Source: Bdellovibrio sp. (GTDB taxonomy: Bacteria > Bdellovibrionota > Bacteriovoracia > Bacteriovoracales > Bacteriovoracaceae). From it: 64,000 bases of DNA. Shown here piece after piece: positions 23,675 to 32,409 of the stretch. Location: assembly GCA_016187935.1 (NCBI GenBank), contig JACPIU010000040.1, forward strand, positions 62,001 through 126,000. The letters are read 5' to 3'. Every line of letters starts with the position of its first letter. Within the stretch, counting starts at the first letter, position 1. The position numbers were made by a program, and so were the translations under genes. The notes beneath the pieces are model-generated. The model searched no databases. It saw only the letters and a list, made by a program, of their open reading frames with translations, and had not been told where the DNA came from.

Positions 23675-24710
23675 AGCTCAAGCTGCTCCAAAAATATGCC
23701 GTTTGCCTGATTTTTTCAAACTTGGGATTTTTGTCCAAAATTTGCTTGCATATTCTTTTTAACAAATCATACTCCCTAATATGGAATAGGGCCTCAGCGT
23801 AGTAAAAGGCGAGTTTACACCATTCCTCTCCCGACATGGGAAGCGTTAATATTTGAGGGCCTAGCTCGGCACATTTCTTGTATTCCTTAAGATGGATAAA
23901 AATTTCCAGGATGCGCACATACAAGGCCTTCTGATCGGGAAAGATCTGAAGTGAAAAAGTGAGACTGTCAAAGGCCTTAGTTAAAAAGCTTTTGGATAAT
24001 ATCTCGTCAAAAATCCCCGAACGTGCAGCGGAGATATAGGCACGGGCCATTGAATTGTGCACATGATAATCAGTCGGATGCATTTGAAGCTGGGCGTGCA
24101 TGGCCTCCAATTCATCCATGATCTTTTTCTCCATTCCTTCTAAAATATTTTTTGCCATATAACGGACTTCATAAATCTCATCATGTAAAGCATTCTGAAG
24201 CGGGATAATAAAATCCTTGGGATTTGTTCTGCCTATCTCCTGAATGCTTTTAATTTTCCGCGCTTTATCCTCTCCCGCTATGACATCAATGACAGAATCA
24301 ACATGCACAAATTTTAAATAGCATTCTTCCTCATGGCCTTTGCTTCCACAACTTTCGCTCTCATTAATGATCTTTTTCTCCACCATATATCTTCTATAAT
24401 CTTGTTCCCCATGAGGGAGGGCGTACAAGTCTTTACCCTTCTTGGTATAAAGAGGACGGGCAATATTCAAAATTAAAAAGAACAAAAGTCCACCGATTTG
24501 CCCAATGATCGGAAAAAATAAATCAAAAGAAAAAATCGCCACTCGCAGCGAATGGGAATAGGGCAAGCGTTGCAGGATCATGAAAAGAAAAGGCGCGAAG
24601 GCCAGATGAAAGAAGAGCAATTTCATGTCACTAAACATCATGACAAGAACAATCTCAAGTATAAGCTTGCCCAGGAAATACAATATCAAAACAGGCCAAA
24701 GGTGCTTCAT
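23661..24710 (-). CDS. pelE: Pel inner-membrane protein, PelE-like
   Basis: A 349-residue protein with membrane helices in the first ~90 residues (LWPVLILYFLGKLILEIVLV; LLFFHLAFAPFLFMIL; FDLFFPIIGQIGGLLFFLIL) and a C-terminal helical TPR-like domain (about 200-340). This matches PelE, which links PelD to PelF. Identification rests on architecture and position between pelD and pelF. It overlaps pelD by 4 bp and the HEAT gene by 14 bp. Confidence 0.82.
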   Translation of the reverse strand: MKHLWPVLILYFLGKLILEIVLVMMFSDMKLLFFHLAFAPFLFMILQRLPYSHSLRVAIFSFDLFFPIIGQIGGLLFFLILNIARPLYTKKGKDLYALPHGEQDYRRYMVEKKIINESESCGSKGHEEECYLKFVHVDSVIDVIAGEDKARKIKSIQEIGRTNPKDFIIPLQNALHDEIYEVRYMAKNILEGMEKKIMDELEAMHAQLQMHPTDYHVHNSMARAYISAARSGIFDEILSKSFLTKAFDSLTFSLQIFPDQKALYVRILEIFIHLKEYKKCAELGPQILTLPMSGEEWCKLAFYYAEALFHIREYDLLKRICKQILDKNPKFEKIRQTAYFWSSLSYDTI

Positions 24711-26074
24711 TTCAAGGCCCTCGCCTCAACCGCCATGCCTCTTATGAGATCAAAAGAGCTTTGCATCTCGGATGTAAAACTTGTAACGCCCACTTTTATT
24801 TTTGTCCAAGTATCAGCTGGAAAATGCTCCTGTATTTCTTGTAATTTTCCATAGGCCACGTCTTCATCAGCGATCGGCATGAGAATATAAAGATGATCTA
24901 AAGTGGGCCCCTCCGCTAAACAGTCCATTTTTCTCACACGATTCTTAGCGACTTCTATCAAACCAACCAGAACGATTTCCCGTTGATCCGATGGCAAAGC
25001 GCTGATATCTATTCTGGCAATGGAAAGAGGCAATCGGTAATTTCTGGATCGATCGAATTCTTCCTCCAAACGATCGCAAAAATACTGCCACTTGTAGATG
25101 TCGTAATCCTTATTGACGATATTGAGTTTCTCTATATGTTGAAAATGCAGTGCTTTTTCCAAAGATTCAGAGGCCCATTTGACGTAGATTTCAAATAGCT
25201 TAAAATTAAATGGCACATATTTTAAAAAAGGCAATTCATAAACAAGCACCATCCCTCGCACGACACCTCTGATCATGATTGGTGCCCCCATAAGAATTTG
25301 CCCGTTCAGAGAATTGAAATCTGTTTTAGACCAGATGTCATTCGGTGCGAGACACTGCTTCTCCGACATTATTTTGGCAATCTGTGGATTCTGCTCATGC
25401 GAAAAATTAATTTCGTTTGGCAAATAATCCCCTATTCCTTGAATCAAGTGAAAGACCTCATCATTAATTTCACGCGAAAAATAGATTCCATACTTGCTGG
25501 CCGAAAGATGTTTACTCAAAATCGACAGCAAACCATCAAAGATTGTTTCCATATCAAAAGCATTTAATTTCTTGGAGTCATTATATAAGATTGAGAATGT
25601 GTCAATTTTCGAAAGTAGCTTGGCCTTCAATTCCTCGCTGTTTTTCAAATTGTTTTCAAATTCATTAGTCATGAGATGAAGGACTTTCTCTTTTTGATTG
25701 AGCGTCTCACGCAAGTTGGCCAGCTTGACCTTCCCCATAGTTCTGAGTTCACCGATAAAAATTGCCAGAACACTAAATAACGATGCCGTCATGACGGTAC
25801 TCAGATCAAAAATGGTTTCAATTGCTTCAAAATCCGCCTGCAAGTATAGCAAGGAAAAAAAGAGGATATTAGCGGCCACGATGGCGATTGCCGCCTCAGC
25901 TATTCCATAAAAAGAAGCAAAGATCAGCGCTAAAATATAGTAAGGATTAGGATTAGGGCCTTTAAAGGCCAAATTCTCCGGAAGCAAAACAAAGGCCGCG
26001 AGCAAAATACCGGCATAAAAGGAAATGAGAATAACCATGAAACGAACTTGAGGATTTACAAAAAGCTTTTTCAT
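24707..26074 (-). CDS. pelD: Cyclic-di-GMP receptor PelD
   Basis: A 455-residue protein: four N-terminal membrane helices (to about residue 110), a coiled-coil linker, a GAF domain (about 155-300) and a C-terminal degenerate GGDEF domain. The c-di-GMP inhibitory-site motif RxxD is kept as RKMD (381-384), while the GGDEF active-site position reads PTLDH (390-394), so it should bind but not make c-di-GMP. In Pseudomonas this binding switches on Pel polymerisation. It overlaps the receiver gene and pelE by 4 bp each. Confidence 0.92.
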   Translation of the reverse strand: MKKLFVNPQVRFMVILISFYAGILLAAFVLLPENLAFKGPNPNPYYILALIFASFYGIAEAAIAIVAANILFFSLLYLQADFEAIETIFDLSTVMTASLFSVLAIFIGELRTMGKVKLANLRETLNQKEKVLHLMTNEFENNLKNSEELKAKLLSKIDTFSILYNDSKKLNAFDMETIFDGLLSILSKHLSASKYGIYFSREINDEVFHLIQGIGDYLPNEINFSHEQNPQIAKIMSEKQCLAPNDIWSKTDFNSLNGQILMGAPIMIRGVVRGMVLVYELPFLKYVPFNFKLFEIYVKWASESLEKALHFQHIEKLNIVNKDYDIYKWQYFCDRLEEEFDRSRNYRLPLSIARIDISALPSDQREIVLVGLIEVAKNRVRKMDCLAEGPTLDHLYILMPIADEDVAYGKLQEIQEHFPADTWTKIKVGVTSFTSEMQSSFDLIRGMAVEARALK

Positions 26075-26439
26075 ATCGCAGTTAATTCCTTGATTTTTGA
26101 CAGCAGTTCATTGGGCAGGATAGGTTTCCTAAGATAGGTCAAATTGAGTTCTTGTACTTGTTTCAGTTCATCTTCATCTAAAGTTTTGTAAGAAATGAGA
26201 AGTATCTTGATCTCTCGGTTCATATCCGTCTGCCGGATTTTTCGAGAAAGATCCAGGCCATTGGTGTTTCCCATGAGATAATCGCTGATCACCATAAGAT
26301 ATTTCGTCGCTTGGATTTTTTCCAGGGCCAAATCAGGGTTACTCTCGGCTTCCACTTCAATATCATGAAATCTAAAAAGAGAACTTAAAAGCAAGAGAAA
26401 ATCTTGGCTATCATCGATCAGCAGAATTTTTTTCTTCAT
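26071..26439 (-). CDS. Stand-alone CheY-like receiver domain in the Pel cluster
   Basis: A 122-residue receiver domain only. Acidic residues (IDDS), the phospho-acceptor Asp (ISDYLMGN), Ser/Thr (LLISYK) and Lys (YLRKPI) are all kept, so it should be phosphorylated. There is no output domain and no kinase gene nearby. GGAGAG lies upstream. It overlaps both pelB and pelD by 4 bp, which suggests it signals to the Pel membrane complex, perhaps through PelD. Standard pel operons lack this gene. Confidence 0.9.
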   Translation of the reverse strand: MKKKILLIDDSQDFLLLLSSLFRFHDIEVEAESNPDLALEKIQATKYLMVISDYLMGNTNGLDLSRKIRQTDMNREIKILLISYKTLDEDELKQVQELNLTYLRKPILPNELLSKIKELTAI

Positions 26440-29219
26440 AAATCAGCTCTCCTATTTGGCATAATATCCAACAAAATCATGGCGGAAAATTGTTCACCTT
26501 TATAATTTTGAGGCCCTTCTAAAGAATATTCCATGTGGGCCCTGAAACCGAGTCCATTTCCTTCTGGCCAAGCATACTCGGCCCAGGAACTCCAAGAATC
26601 CGCGAATCCCAAATCACGCCTGGGATCAGCGCCCACCCGTGAACCGAGCTTGATCTCTTGTTCCTGGTTATGCCCAAATGGGAGTTTAAGCTCCACTGCC
26701 AAAAAATAATATAAAGAATCATTTAGATAGATACTGCGTAACAATTCGCTCGCTGATGGCATTTTGGCAAAAGACAAACCTGGTCCTATGGATATCTGCG
26801 CCAGCGAGGACCAGTTAAGCAAATGAAAAAGGATGGTCAAATCGGCCTTACTCTGCGTTCCGGTATCACCAGCATAGTCCAGACTCTGCCATTCGGCACC
26901 TATTCTCTGATCGTACACAACCTGATTCCATTTTCTTTCCATCTCGGAGTAGAGTGAAAGGCCACTTGAGTAAGCACGCGGTGCTTGCCACTGGGCCACG
27001 GAAAAAAATTCCGGCCGGGTCACCCATGCCGAAAGGTTGATATAATGTTTATTGTCCAAGATCGGTCGCAGGGATAAAAAGAGCGGAGTTCCTTCTTTCT
27101 TCAAACGCAAATCTTCGCCAATTTTGAATTCACTCTCAAATTCATATTCCCTCACGAGAAAATTTCGTTTATACATGAGATAAGCATGGGTGAGGTCGCC
27201 GGAATTAATCCCGCTGTGCCCACGATCTATGATACCTGCAATTTTTTTCCCGTCTCCTAACCCCTTACTGAGAGTGATCTTTTCCCGATACAAATCACCA
27301 TCCACCACCTGCTGTCCCTGGGCCTCTACTCTTAATCGAACACTTCTTTTGTCCCTGTTTTCTTGAAAGCGAATGATGTAATCGCGGCGCAGCTCATCCA
27401 CTGGCGCAATTTTCTCAAGCAGAAGTATTTGCTCTTTGGCCTCTGCAAATGCGTTATTATCCAACAGGAAATAAATATACTCTTGTCTGAGTTCTCTTTG
27501 ATGATTTTGTGTCTGCTCAAAATGTTTTCGGTAATACTCTCGGCCTCGACTAAAATCATCTTGCCTTGCATAGCAATGGGCCAAGATTAGATAGAACTCG
27601 GGAACTTCCCTTCGCTCAAGTTCAAGGCGCTTGCAGAAATTTTGATATCGCTCTTCCTGCTGGGAATAAAAAAGCGCCTCTTCCTCCATAACAAAGATAT
27701 AAGATTCACGTTGATTAAAGGGAATGAGATCAATACTCTCCACCACCTTGATATATTCTTTGCGAGAAAAATATATTTCGGCCGATAATGCATGTACTTC
27801 CTGATCGGGAATGGTATTTTGAATCAGATTGTAGGCCTTGTCATAATTTCTTTTTTGAAGGTATAATCTCATGGCCCTTTTACGCGCCTCTTGATTGTTG
27901 GGATTAATATTTAACAGCTCCAAAGCACGGGCCAAGGCCTGATCCCTTTCACCCAGTTCTTCATGCAATCGGCTGATATTGGCATTGGCCTCTTCAGCAT
28001 CGATTGTTTTTGATGAAGTTTTCTTTTTAAAATTCACTTGCGTGAGGGGTGAATTTTGGGCGTAAAGTTCGCTCCACTGTAAATCCAGGGAAGCCTTGGG
28101 CGCGCGTTTTAAAACCTTGTACCAAATTTCCAAGGCCTTGCGCTTTTCTCCCAGTTCCTCATAAAGGCGTGCTAGTTCTGTGGCAAGAATGAGATCATTG
28201 GGATATTGCTGTATGAGTTCTTGGTAGACTCTAAGAGCATCGCTCTTATACCCCATATTATAATAAAACCTGGCGACACTATGGCGATGGACCTGGGCCT
28301 TTTCTAGGACAGGTAAAATGGCATGGGCCCTCTCAAACTCCTTCAAGTTATAGAGAACTTCCACGTGAGTAAAAGTATATTCCAGCTGATCGGGGTATCT
28401 GATTCTGATGACCTGATAGAGCTGATCCATACGGCCATACTCATGATGAATAAAAAGGAGAGACAGAACATGTTCGAGATAAACCCGGTGCTTGGAAGAG
28501 AGGCCCTGCCATTTTAACCGCTCAAAAAAATCCTCCCATCTTATTTCTTCACCCGCAATAATTCGAGTGTATTGGAGAATGGCCTCTTCCCACTCTCCCT
28601 CCAGTTCCAAAGACTCGGCATAATAGGCCCGCTTTTCGGCATCGAAATTAGTTTGCGAGAGCAGACGTTCGAGGGCGAGGCGAACCTTTTTCACCTGACC
28701 ATGGCCTAAAAAAAAGTTAAGAGCGGCGTTCATGATTCTACCATCTTTCGAGTCAAGCAATCGTTGATAGACAACTTCCGCTTCCTCGATTTTGCTCATC
28801 CAACGCAATCCTTCGGCAACTTCCAGCAACAGCTCTTCTTGTTTTTCCAAAGAAAGCAGTTCTGCCCGATCTCGCATACTGAGCAAACGCAGATAGTTCT
28901 GATTTGACCAAGCATAGAGGGTTTCCAAATCCTGACGAAAGCGCAGATTCTTTGGCCTGAGCTTCACCAGTTTCTTTTGAATTTCGATGGGTGCGGCAAG
29001 ATCGCCATTCAAAAGGTAATACTGTTTAAGTTTTTTTAAGGCCTCTAAATTGGAATGATCGCTCCCATTCGCCTCGGTCAGATATTTTAAGGATTCGTCA
29101 TATTGAAAACTTTCAAACAGCGCTTTGCCCATGGTTAAATTACTGGGCAGGCCCGCAATCAAGAGGGATAATGAGCACACAATAAAAAGAAAAATATAGA
29201 TTGGTCGATAGAGCACCAT
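26436..29219 (-). CDS. pelB: PelB-like TPR and outer-membrane beta-barrel protein
   Basis: A 927-residue protein. It has an N-terminal signal/anchor (YIFLFIVCSLSLLIAGLPS), a long TPR superhelix (about residues 35-600) and a C-terminal barrel (about 640-927) with alternating strands such as ITLSKGLGDGKKIAGI and AYLMYKRNFLVREYEFE. This is the PelB design: TPRs in the periplasm guide the polymer and the deacetylase, and the barrel exports Pel. It is shorter than Pseudomonas PelB (about 1190). It follows the deacetylase gene by 34 bp and overlaps the receiver gene by 4 bp. PelC, the usual lipoprotein partner, was not found. Confidence 0.85.
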   Translation of the reverse strand: MVLYRPIYIFLFIVCSLSLLIAGLPSNLTMGKALFESFQYDESLKYLTEANGSDHSNLEALKKLKQYYLLNGDLAAPIEIQKKLVKLRPKNLRFRQDLETLYAWSNQNYLRLLSMRDRAELLSLEKQEELLLEVAEGLRWMSKIEEAEVVYQRLLDSKDGRIMNAALNFFLGHGQVKKVRLALERLLSQTNFDAEKRAYYAESLELEGEWEEAILQYTRIIAGEEIRWEDFFERLKWQGLSSKHRVYLEHVLSLLFIHHEYGRMDQLYQVIRIRYPDQLEYTFTHVEVLYNLKEFERAHAILPVLEKAQVHRHSVARFYYNMGYKSDALRVYQELIQQYPNDLILATELARLYEELGEKRKALEIWYKVLKRAPKASLDLQWSELYAQNSPLTQVNFKKKTSSKTIDAEEANANISRLHEELGERDQALARALELLNINPNNQEARKRAMRLYLQKRNYDKAYNLIQNTIPDQEVHALSAEIYFSRKEYIKVVESIDLIPFNQRESYIFVMEEEALFYSQQEERYQNFCKRLELERREVPEFYLILAHCYARQDDFSRGREYYRKHFEQTQNHQRELRQEYIYFLLDNNAFAEAKEQILLLEKIAPVDELRRDYIIRFQENRDKRSVRLRVEAQGQQVVDGDLYREKITLSKGLGDGKKIAGIIDRGHSGINSGDLTHAYLMYKRNFLVREYEFESEFKIGEDLRLKKEGTPLFLSLRPILDNKHYINLSAWVTRPEFFSVAQWQAPRAYSSGLSLYSEMERKWNQVVYDQRIGAEWQSLDYAGDTGTQSKADLTILFHLLNWSSLAQISIGPGLSFAKMPSASELLRSIYLNDSLYYFLAVELKLPFGHNQEQEIKLGSRVGADPRRDLGFADSWSSWAEYAWPEGNGLGFRAHMEYSLEGPQNYKGEQFSAMILLDIMPNRRADL

Positions 29220-29253
29220 GCTAAATAATTATACACGAAGAAAGGTTGTAAAC

Positions 29254-31236
29254 TCATTGTGCCGGAACTATTTTTGCTTCGAGAATTTGCCCAGATTCCC
29301 CTTCTAAACGGGGAATCATATTATTCTCCACTTGAGTGGTGAATAAGGCCTTAGGTTTTCCGACACACCATTCCACGTAGGGCCCAACGCTGGCATGCTT
29401 GGTCAGCACCAGTTTACTGATCGGGCCCGGGCCGGTGATCACATAGAGTGAACCATTAATGATGCGATGGCCGATAATATTCTTCGACTTTTGGTAGTCG
29501 GGATAAACCCCAGCATGGTCGAACCGAAAATTTTGAAAACTACCTTGCTTTGAAATCTCGAAGGTATCGGGCCCTGTTTCACGGATAGTCACGGAATCAA
29601 AGTCTCTTACCAATCGAATATAGCTTTCAATCAACACCGGGTTTAAGTCGCTGCTCAAAGCATACTGGTAAACTTCGTCCAGGGCCTTGAGTGACAAATC
29701 GAATTCACCTGAATAAAAGTGATAATAGATATTCACAGGTTTAAGACGCCTGGGAATTTCTGTTCGTTTAAAAGTTTCGATGACTCGCTTATAACCGTCG
29801 TAAGGCCCCTGCCAGGAATTGGTATAGATATTTTCATTACTACTGGCCGCATAGACTTGCGTATAGGGTCCAACTCGGCGGTACAGGGGGGCCACGTGAG
29901 AGACGGAGTCAAATACCTGATCAAAACGGGAATCTCCTCCATTAACATTTAAGATGCCTTTTTTCTCCAACAGCGCCAGTGCTTCCATGGGCGGACGGCA
30001 AGATCCACTCCAAAAAAATACACCAGGGGTCTGGCCATGCAGAAACTTTTCCCCGATCAAGGTTAGAGATTGAAGCGTCTCTCTTTCGTAGATCAGTTGT
30101 TTATCTTTGGGTTGGTAGGCCAAAATAGGACCTTTGTGTTTTTTCTCTTTTAATTCGTTCGCTAAATAATTTTCCTTTTCAAACTCGGGAGGGTTCTGGG
30201 CCCAACTTAAAGGATGAAAAAAAGTATGTGAAGCAGCAAAGACATAGGGAAGGTCAAACATTGCCTGAGCAACACGATCTGAATTTGAATTGCCATAATA
30301 ATCTTTATCAATTTCCGCTCCAATCAGAGAAGCGGTTGTGGGAATTTTATATTTTTTAATGATCTTCTCAACAATCACCTGACCGCTTAAGGACTTCCGA
30401 TCTGTATTGGAAATGTTGATAAAACCATCCCCATCAATATGCACAAACAAGAGGCGTTTACCACACAAAGTAGTGGGATCAGGAACGGGGAAAATTTTCG
30501 GCAAAACAATTTCCACTAGTTTAAAAGGATCAATCTTCCATTTGGTTTGCCCGGTGTACCTATTTTCTTCTATCTCTTGACCGTTCAAAACCAGTGCTCC
30601 GCGGGAACTTACCGCCACTGCCGGATATTCATTTTTATTGCGACGATCTTTAAAGGATAACCATATTTCAAACGGCGCAATCACTTTGAGCAAGGGCATG
30701 TTATAGGGCCTCACCTCTCCTTTCCATTCATAGCTGCTATGAGGTGAGAAGGCGGCCTTCTGCAAAAGAATGGGGTTGTCGATAAAGCTGCCATCATAAG
30801 AAAATCCCAACGGATTTAAGGCCAGATTGACAACCGAAGGCGCAACCAAAAGGCCAGTCTTATCAAAAGTGAAACCTAAATGCCCAAAGACCATCCATTT
30901 CACGCCCCTTTTTTGCGCCTTTTGTAAAAAACGGGCGAAGTCCTGCGGTGCAATCATGCTCTCATCTTCAAACCAGGTTACGATAAAGGCGGCCCGTTCG
31001 AGAATCTCCGAGCGAAGCAATTCAGAGGGCAGACCCTGGGCCACATCGTAAAAGCGTAAATAATAACCAGCATGATTGAAAACAATTTCCAATTTGCGGT
31101 GGATATTCGAGAGGGTGTATTCAGGAATGGGATACTCGCTACTGTCATACAAGGCCAGCCCAAGACGTTTCACCGGGACTTCTCCCCAAACCTGCCATGA
31201 AAGAAGCGAGAACAAGAGCACGAGAACTCTACTCAC
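29254..31236 (-). CDS. pelA: PelA-type deacetylase module (hydrolase domain absent)
   Basis: A protein of about 660 residues, exported (VSRVLVLLFSLLSWQVWG signal). The middle has a polysaccharide-deacetylase site: HIDGDGF (Asp near 268-270) and SHTFFH (His near 337 and 341), the metal ligands of CE-type Pel deacetylases. The N-terminal ~250 residues form a Rossmann-like or reductase-like domain, as in PelA, and the C-terminal part is beta-rich. It partly de-N-acetylates Pel in the periplasm. The glycosidase domain that begins Pseudomonas PelA is a separate gene at 17952. GTG at 31236 is preferred over farther starts inside rluA because GGGAG lies 7 bp upstream; it overlaps the pseudouridine synthase gene by 8 bp. 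Confidence 0.88.
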   Translation of the reverse strand: MSRVLVLLFSLLSWQVWGEVPVKRLGLALYDSSEYPIPEYTLSNIHRKLEIVFNHAGYYLRFYDVAQGLPSELLRSEILERAAFIVTWFEDESMIAPQDFARFLQKAQKRGVKWMVFGHLGFTFDKTGLLVAPSVVNLALNPLGFSYDGSFIDNPILLQKAAFSPHSSYEWKGEVRPYNMPLLKVIAPFEIWLSFKDRRNKNEYPAVAVSSRGALVLNGQEIEENRYTGQTKWKIDPFKLVEIVLPKIFPVPDPTTLCGKRLLFVHIDGDGFINISNTDRKSLSGQVIVEKIIKKYKIPTTASLIGAEIDKDYYGNSNSDRVAQAMFDLPYVFAASHTFFHPLSWAQNPPEFEKENYLANELKEKKHKGPILAYQPKDKQLIYERETLQSLTLIGEKFLHGQTPGVFFWSGSCRPPMEALALLEKKGILNVNGGDSRFDQVFDSVSHVAPLYRRVGPYTQVYAASSNENIYTNSWQGPYDGYKRVIETFKRTEIPRRLKPVNIYYHFYSGEFDLSLKALDEVYQYALSSDLNPVLIESYIRLVRDFDSVTIRETGPDTFEISKQGSFQNFRFDHAGVYPDYQKSKNIIGHRIINGSLYVITGPGPISKLVLTKHASVGPYVEWCVGKPKALFTTQVENNMIPRLEGESGQILEAKIVPAQ

Positions 31237-31909
31237 GCACCTTCTCCCATTGCGGACCTGGACCAGTGAACACGGAAGGAACATGCCATTTGCTTGAGAG
31301 TTGAGAGGACAATTCGAGTTTGGTGGCAAGCAGAGCAATGCTTTCTTCATCATACTTTAAACTTGAGCCATATAAGTTATCACCGACAATGGGAATGTTA
31401 TGTTTCATCATTTCAAATCGCAATTGATGTGGACGACCAGTACGTGGGCCTAATTCTAGCAACATCAAAGTGCCCCACTTAGTTTCTCTCTCTTCGAGCA
31501 ATTTGGCGAGAGTGAAAGATTCTTTTCCGTGGGGCGCCTCAAAAGTACGCCTTTTCCCTCGAACCAACTTGGAAAACCACTCATCTTCTTTCCCAAGCAC
31601 CAGTCCTGGTGGAGTTTTGTCGGACTCCCGAAGGCCAAGCGCATGATAGGTTTTTTGAATGGCATGGGACTCGAAGGCCGAGCAAAATTCGCTATGGGCC
31701 TGAGGGTCCAGGGCAAAAAGCATAGGGCCTGCCACTTCAAAATCCAGGCGATGAATGGGATAAACTTTGCTCCCCAAATGGATTTCTAATTCACGGCCTA
31801 GAACGCGACGGGGATCATTTTGATCGCGTGCCGGAACACTCAAGGTGCATGGAGGTTTTTGTACTACAATGACATATGAATTTTGAAAGAGAATTTGCGG
31901 CGTCATCAT
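31229..31909 (-). CDS. RluA-family pseudouridine synthase
   Basis: A protein of about 226 residues. The RluA core is present: an early QKPPCTLSVP segment, the catalytic Asp in HRLDFEVAG and the RTGRPHQLRFE motif. The residues after HRLD (FEVAG instead of the usual xxTSG) are unusual, but the Asp is kept. It isomerises uridine in rRNA or tRNA; the target is unknown. The ATG at 31909 shares TGATG with the tonB-like stop (a GTG one codon earlier is possible). It sits oddly between B12 uptake and Pel genes and overlaps both neighbours. Confidence 0.88.
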   Translation of the reverse strand: MMTPQILFQNSYVIVVQKPPCTLSVPARDQNDPRRVLGRELEIHLGSKVYPIHRLDFEVAGPMLFALDPQAHSEFCSAFESHAIQKTYHALGLRESDKTPPGLVLGKEDEWFSKLVRGKRRTFEAPHGKESFTLAKLLEERETKWGTLMLLELGPRTGRPHQLRFEMMKHNIPIVGDNLYGSSLKYDEESIALLATKLELSSQLSSKWHVPSVFTGPGPQWEKVRE

Positions 31910-32409
31910 CACAAATCGTCCAGTTTAAAGCGCACACTAAAATCCCGCACCCCGGGGTTTGCCCCTTCCAAATTTTTGGCGGCCCGCACGGCTTCACCAT
32001 CAAGACGCATATAACCACTACTCTTCAATACAATCACCTCTTCCACCACACCGATGCGATTGACGGCAACTCGCAAATCCACCACGCCTTCTTCTCCCCT
32101 CTGACGAGAAATTTCTGGATAGAGAATCGGCAAATGGAGATCGCCCTTCTCTTGCTTCATGGAAAAGGCCGCTTCGCTCTGGGCCGGCACAGAGACTGGT
32201 GAGGATTTTTTGAATGTGCCCTGGGACTGCGGTTTTATTTTATTGACCGTCACCGGGGAGGATATTTTAACATTCAAAAATCGCGTGGTGTCTCCCATGT
32301 TCGAGGCGATCTCATCTTGCCCCCCAAATAAATGAATAGAAGTAACTATGACACTGCCATGGAGCAGGCCGGAGAGGATTAAAAAGAAAATATATTTACT
32401 AAAAATCAT
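31909..32409 (-). CDS. TonB-like energy transducer
   Basis: A 166-residue protein with one N-terminal membrane helix (YIFFLILSGLLHGSVIVTSI), a linker with Lys, Ser and Pro, and a C-terminal TonB domain (about 95-166: YPEISRQRGEEGVVDLRVAVN, then GEAVRAAKNLEGA). It couples proton-motive force to outer-membrane receptors, here most likely the BtuB-type receptor whose stop codon it overlaps by 11 bp. The linker is short. No exbB/exbD is present in the window. ATG at 32409 was chosen because upstream in-frame starts lie deep in the receptor gene. Confidence 0.88.
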   Translation of the reverse strand: MIFSKYIFFLILSGLLHGSVIVTSIHLFGGQDEIASNMGDTTRFLNVKISSPVTVNKIKPQSQGTFKKSSPVSVPAQSEAAFSMKQEKGDLHLPILYPEISRQRGEEGVVDLRVAVNRIGVVEEVIVLKSSGYMRLDGEAVRAAKNLEGANPGVRDFSVRFKLDDL

